Assembly (NCBI RefSeq): GCF_030384665.1
Contig: NC_083673.1
Coordinates: forward strand, 1,187,501-1,251,500
DNA from: Lodderomyces elongisporus
Taxonomy: Eukaryota > Ascomycota > Pichiomycetes > Serinales > Debaryomycetaceae
Direction: 5' to 3'
DNA length: 64,000 nucleotides
Of the stretch, positions 62,983 through 64,000 are shown piece by piece. Each line of letters begins with the position of its first letter. Position 1 is the first letter of the stretch. The position numbers and the translations under genes were made by a program. The notes under the pieces are model-generated. The model did not search any database, was not told where the DNA came from, and worked only from the letters and a program-made list of their open reading frames with translations.

Positions 62983-63634
62983 TTGATGGTAAGTCTTTGA
63001 GTATCTAGCACGTGTTCCGAGGGTTGGGGATGTATTTGTAGTTTTCTTGTTCTTCTTCTAGAAAAAAAAAGAAAAATAAGATAAAAGAAGAAGAAAAAGA
63101 ATAACAGCAAAAGTGCGGATGTGTAAACGAGAAAAACACGGGTTGATGTAACTCTATATTCTGGTCAATGATTATTGTTTTATTATTACTATACTTATTG
63201 TTGTTGTTGTTGTTGTTTTTATGAAAGAAGAAAAAAAACATCATTTCTTGATAAGCATAAATTAGTGCTCGCCGCGCGCGCCTCAATTTCCAAAAGCTAA
63301 GCAGAATCAAATTCAAAAATACTAAATTACAAAGAAAACAAAAAAACAAAAAAGCAAAAAAGCAAAATAAAAAATTGGAACGAAAACCTATACATTACTT
63401 GAACAGATTAAGGAAAAGTATTCGTCAATGGAATTATAAATTGTAATCAATCTATAAGGTTTATAAATATATAAAAATAAATATATATATATATACGTAA
63501 AAGGAAGGAACACAGTGAGATACGACGCAGGAACTGTACAACGAAATGGTGATGAGGAGGTGTAAATAAAAGAAGGAAAAAACTGAAGGAAAAAATTGAT
63601 GTGCGTTTGTAACTTCACAAAAGACCCTCTCCTC
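62983..63634. promoter_or_regulatory. SIR2 promoter and NTH1 downstream region
   Basis: No gene is seen. Contains GAAGAAGAA/AAAG-rich sequence, a GTTGTT run (about 63200-63218), the alternating CG block listed separately and short TA runs (about 63482-63496). Confidence 0.5.
63270..63282. promoter_or_regulatory. CGCGCGCG block upstream of SIR2
   Basis: CGCCGCGCGCGCC stands out in AT-rich surroundings, about 290 bp upstream of the SIR2 start. CGCG words are bound by Rsc3/Rsc30 in yeast and are related to the MluI cell-cycle box. It could define a nucleosome-free promoter. Confidence 0.35.
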
Positions 63635-64000
63635 CTATTCGTATCCTTTCCTTTGTGTTGGATGCATGTTTTTAAAAAACACTCTTGGTGGGGTCAATGT
63701 TCCCAAAGCACGTTGAGCATAGAGATCCAAAAACGTCAATCCAATCAAGTACGACGCATTAACCCAACCAAAACCTTCAGTGGCGACGCCCTTAAAATCT
63801 AACCCTTGGTTACCATACTCAGCATCAACTCTGTGTGGCACAGCTCCTTTTGTGACATTATACTTCTCCACAACGACACCATTGTAGTCAACAAAAGACT
63901 TGGTCATCATAAATAGCCAGCGGTAAGCTAATCTTCTTGCTACACCCATATAGCCATAATTTACCAATCCGATCCATGCCAAGATCTGTTGTGGGGCCCA
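63635..64000 (-). CDS. NTH1: neutral trehalase, C-terminal part (cut by window edge)
   Basis: The last 121 residues of a protein whose start lies beyond the right edge. Neutral trehalase hydrolyses trehalose to two glucose molecules in the cytosol and is activated by PKA. The visible part reads [17 protein letters not shown], then [29 protein letters not shown] and [15 protein letters not shown], the highly conserved glucosidase C-terminal sequence of fungal neutral trehalases (GH37). The end [18 protein letters not shown] is also family-like. No stop or frameshift is seen in the visible part. Regulatory sites and calcium-binding region are outside the window. Confidence 0.93.
   Translation of the reverse strand, partial: WAPQQILAWIGLVNYGYMGVARRLAYRWLFMMTKSFVDYNGVVVEKYNVTKGAVPHRVDAEYGNQGLDFKGVATEGFGWVNASYLIGLTFLDLYAQRALGTLTPPRVFFKNMHPTQRKGYE

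Overview
This window looks like nuclear DNA from a budding yeast of the CUG-Ser clade (Candida/Lodderomyces group). Most genes are intronless, intergenic regions are AT-rich, and the one coding intron has yeast consensus signals (GTATGT, TACTAAC, YAG). In-frame CTG codons repeatedly fall inside serine runs, as expected if CUG is read as serine. A WOR1-type regulator, a family best known from Candida albicans, is present. I cannot fix the species from sequence alone; the Lodderomyces elongisporus / Candida parapsilosis lineage is my guess.

Layout, left to right: 3-phosphoglycerate dehydrogenase (SER33); proteasome base subunit RPN2; a small secreted protein of unknown function (minus); an EEP-fold phosphohydrolase (minus); sphingoid base kinase (LCB4 type); a peroxisomal ABCD half-transporter (PXA2 type, minus); a 3.6 kb gene-free stretch leading into a large serine/threonine-rich single-pass surface protein; a 12.3 kb stretch without genes; WOR1; a degenerate RNase III-like protein with a C-terminal dsRNA-binding domain; mitochondrial phosphate carrier MIR1; a 3.4 kb gene-free stretch with structured islands; a small secreted wall-type protein; RNA polymerase I subunit RPA34; a putative myristoylated protein; an RraA-like aldolase; a very large probable VID28/GID5 armadillo protein; cyclophilin-40 CPR6; intron-containing FAD1; bHLH factor RTG1 (minus); a mitochondrial MTF2-like protein (minus); a SIR2 deacetylase (minus); and the 3' end of neutral trehalase NTH1 (minus), cut by the right edge.

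The outstanding observation is the WOR1 5' region. From 28801 to the WOR1 start at 33061 (4,260 nt) I found one ATG on the coding strand, against about 68 CAT triplets (ATG on the other strand) in the same stretch. A TATA box (28758-28765) sits just upstream of the boundary, and ATGs are common further upstream. This is what a very long, scanned 5' UTR purged of upstream start codons should look like. The only ATG opens a 3-codon uORF. The remaining 8 kb (20738-28757) would be promoter. The surface-protein gene at 17489 shows a milder form of the same pattern, and one of its few upstream ATGs lies inside a consensus 5' splice site, suggesting a 5'-UTR intron.

No tRNA, rRNA, transposon, CRISPR array or replication origin was recognised. 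Simple repeats are abundant in the gene-free stretches.
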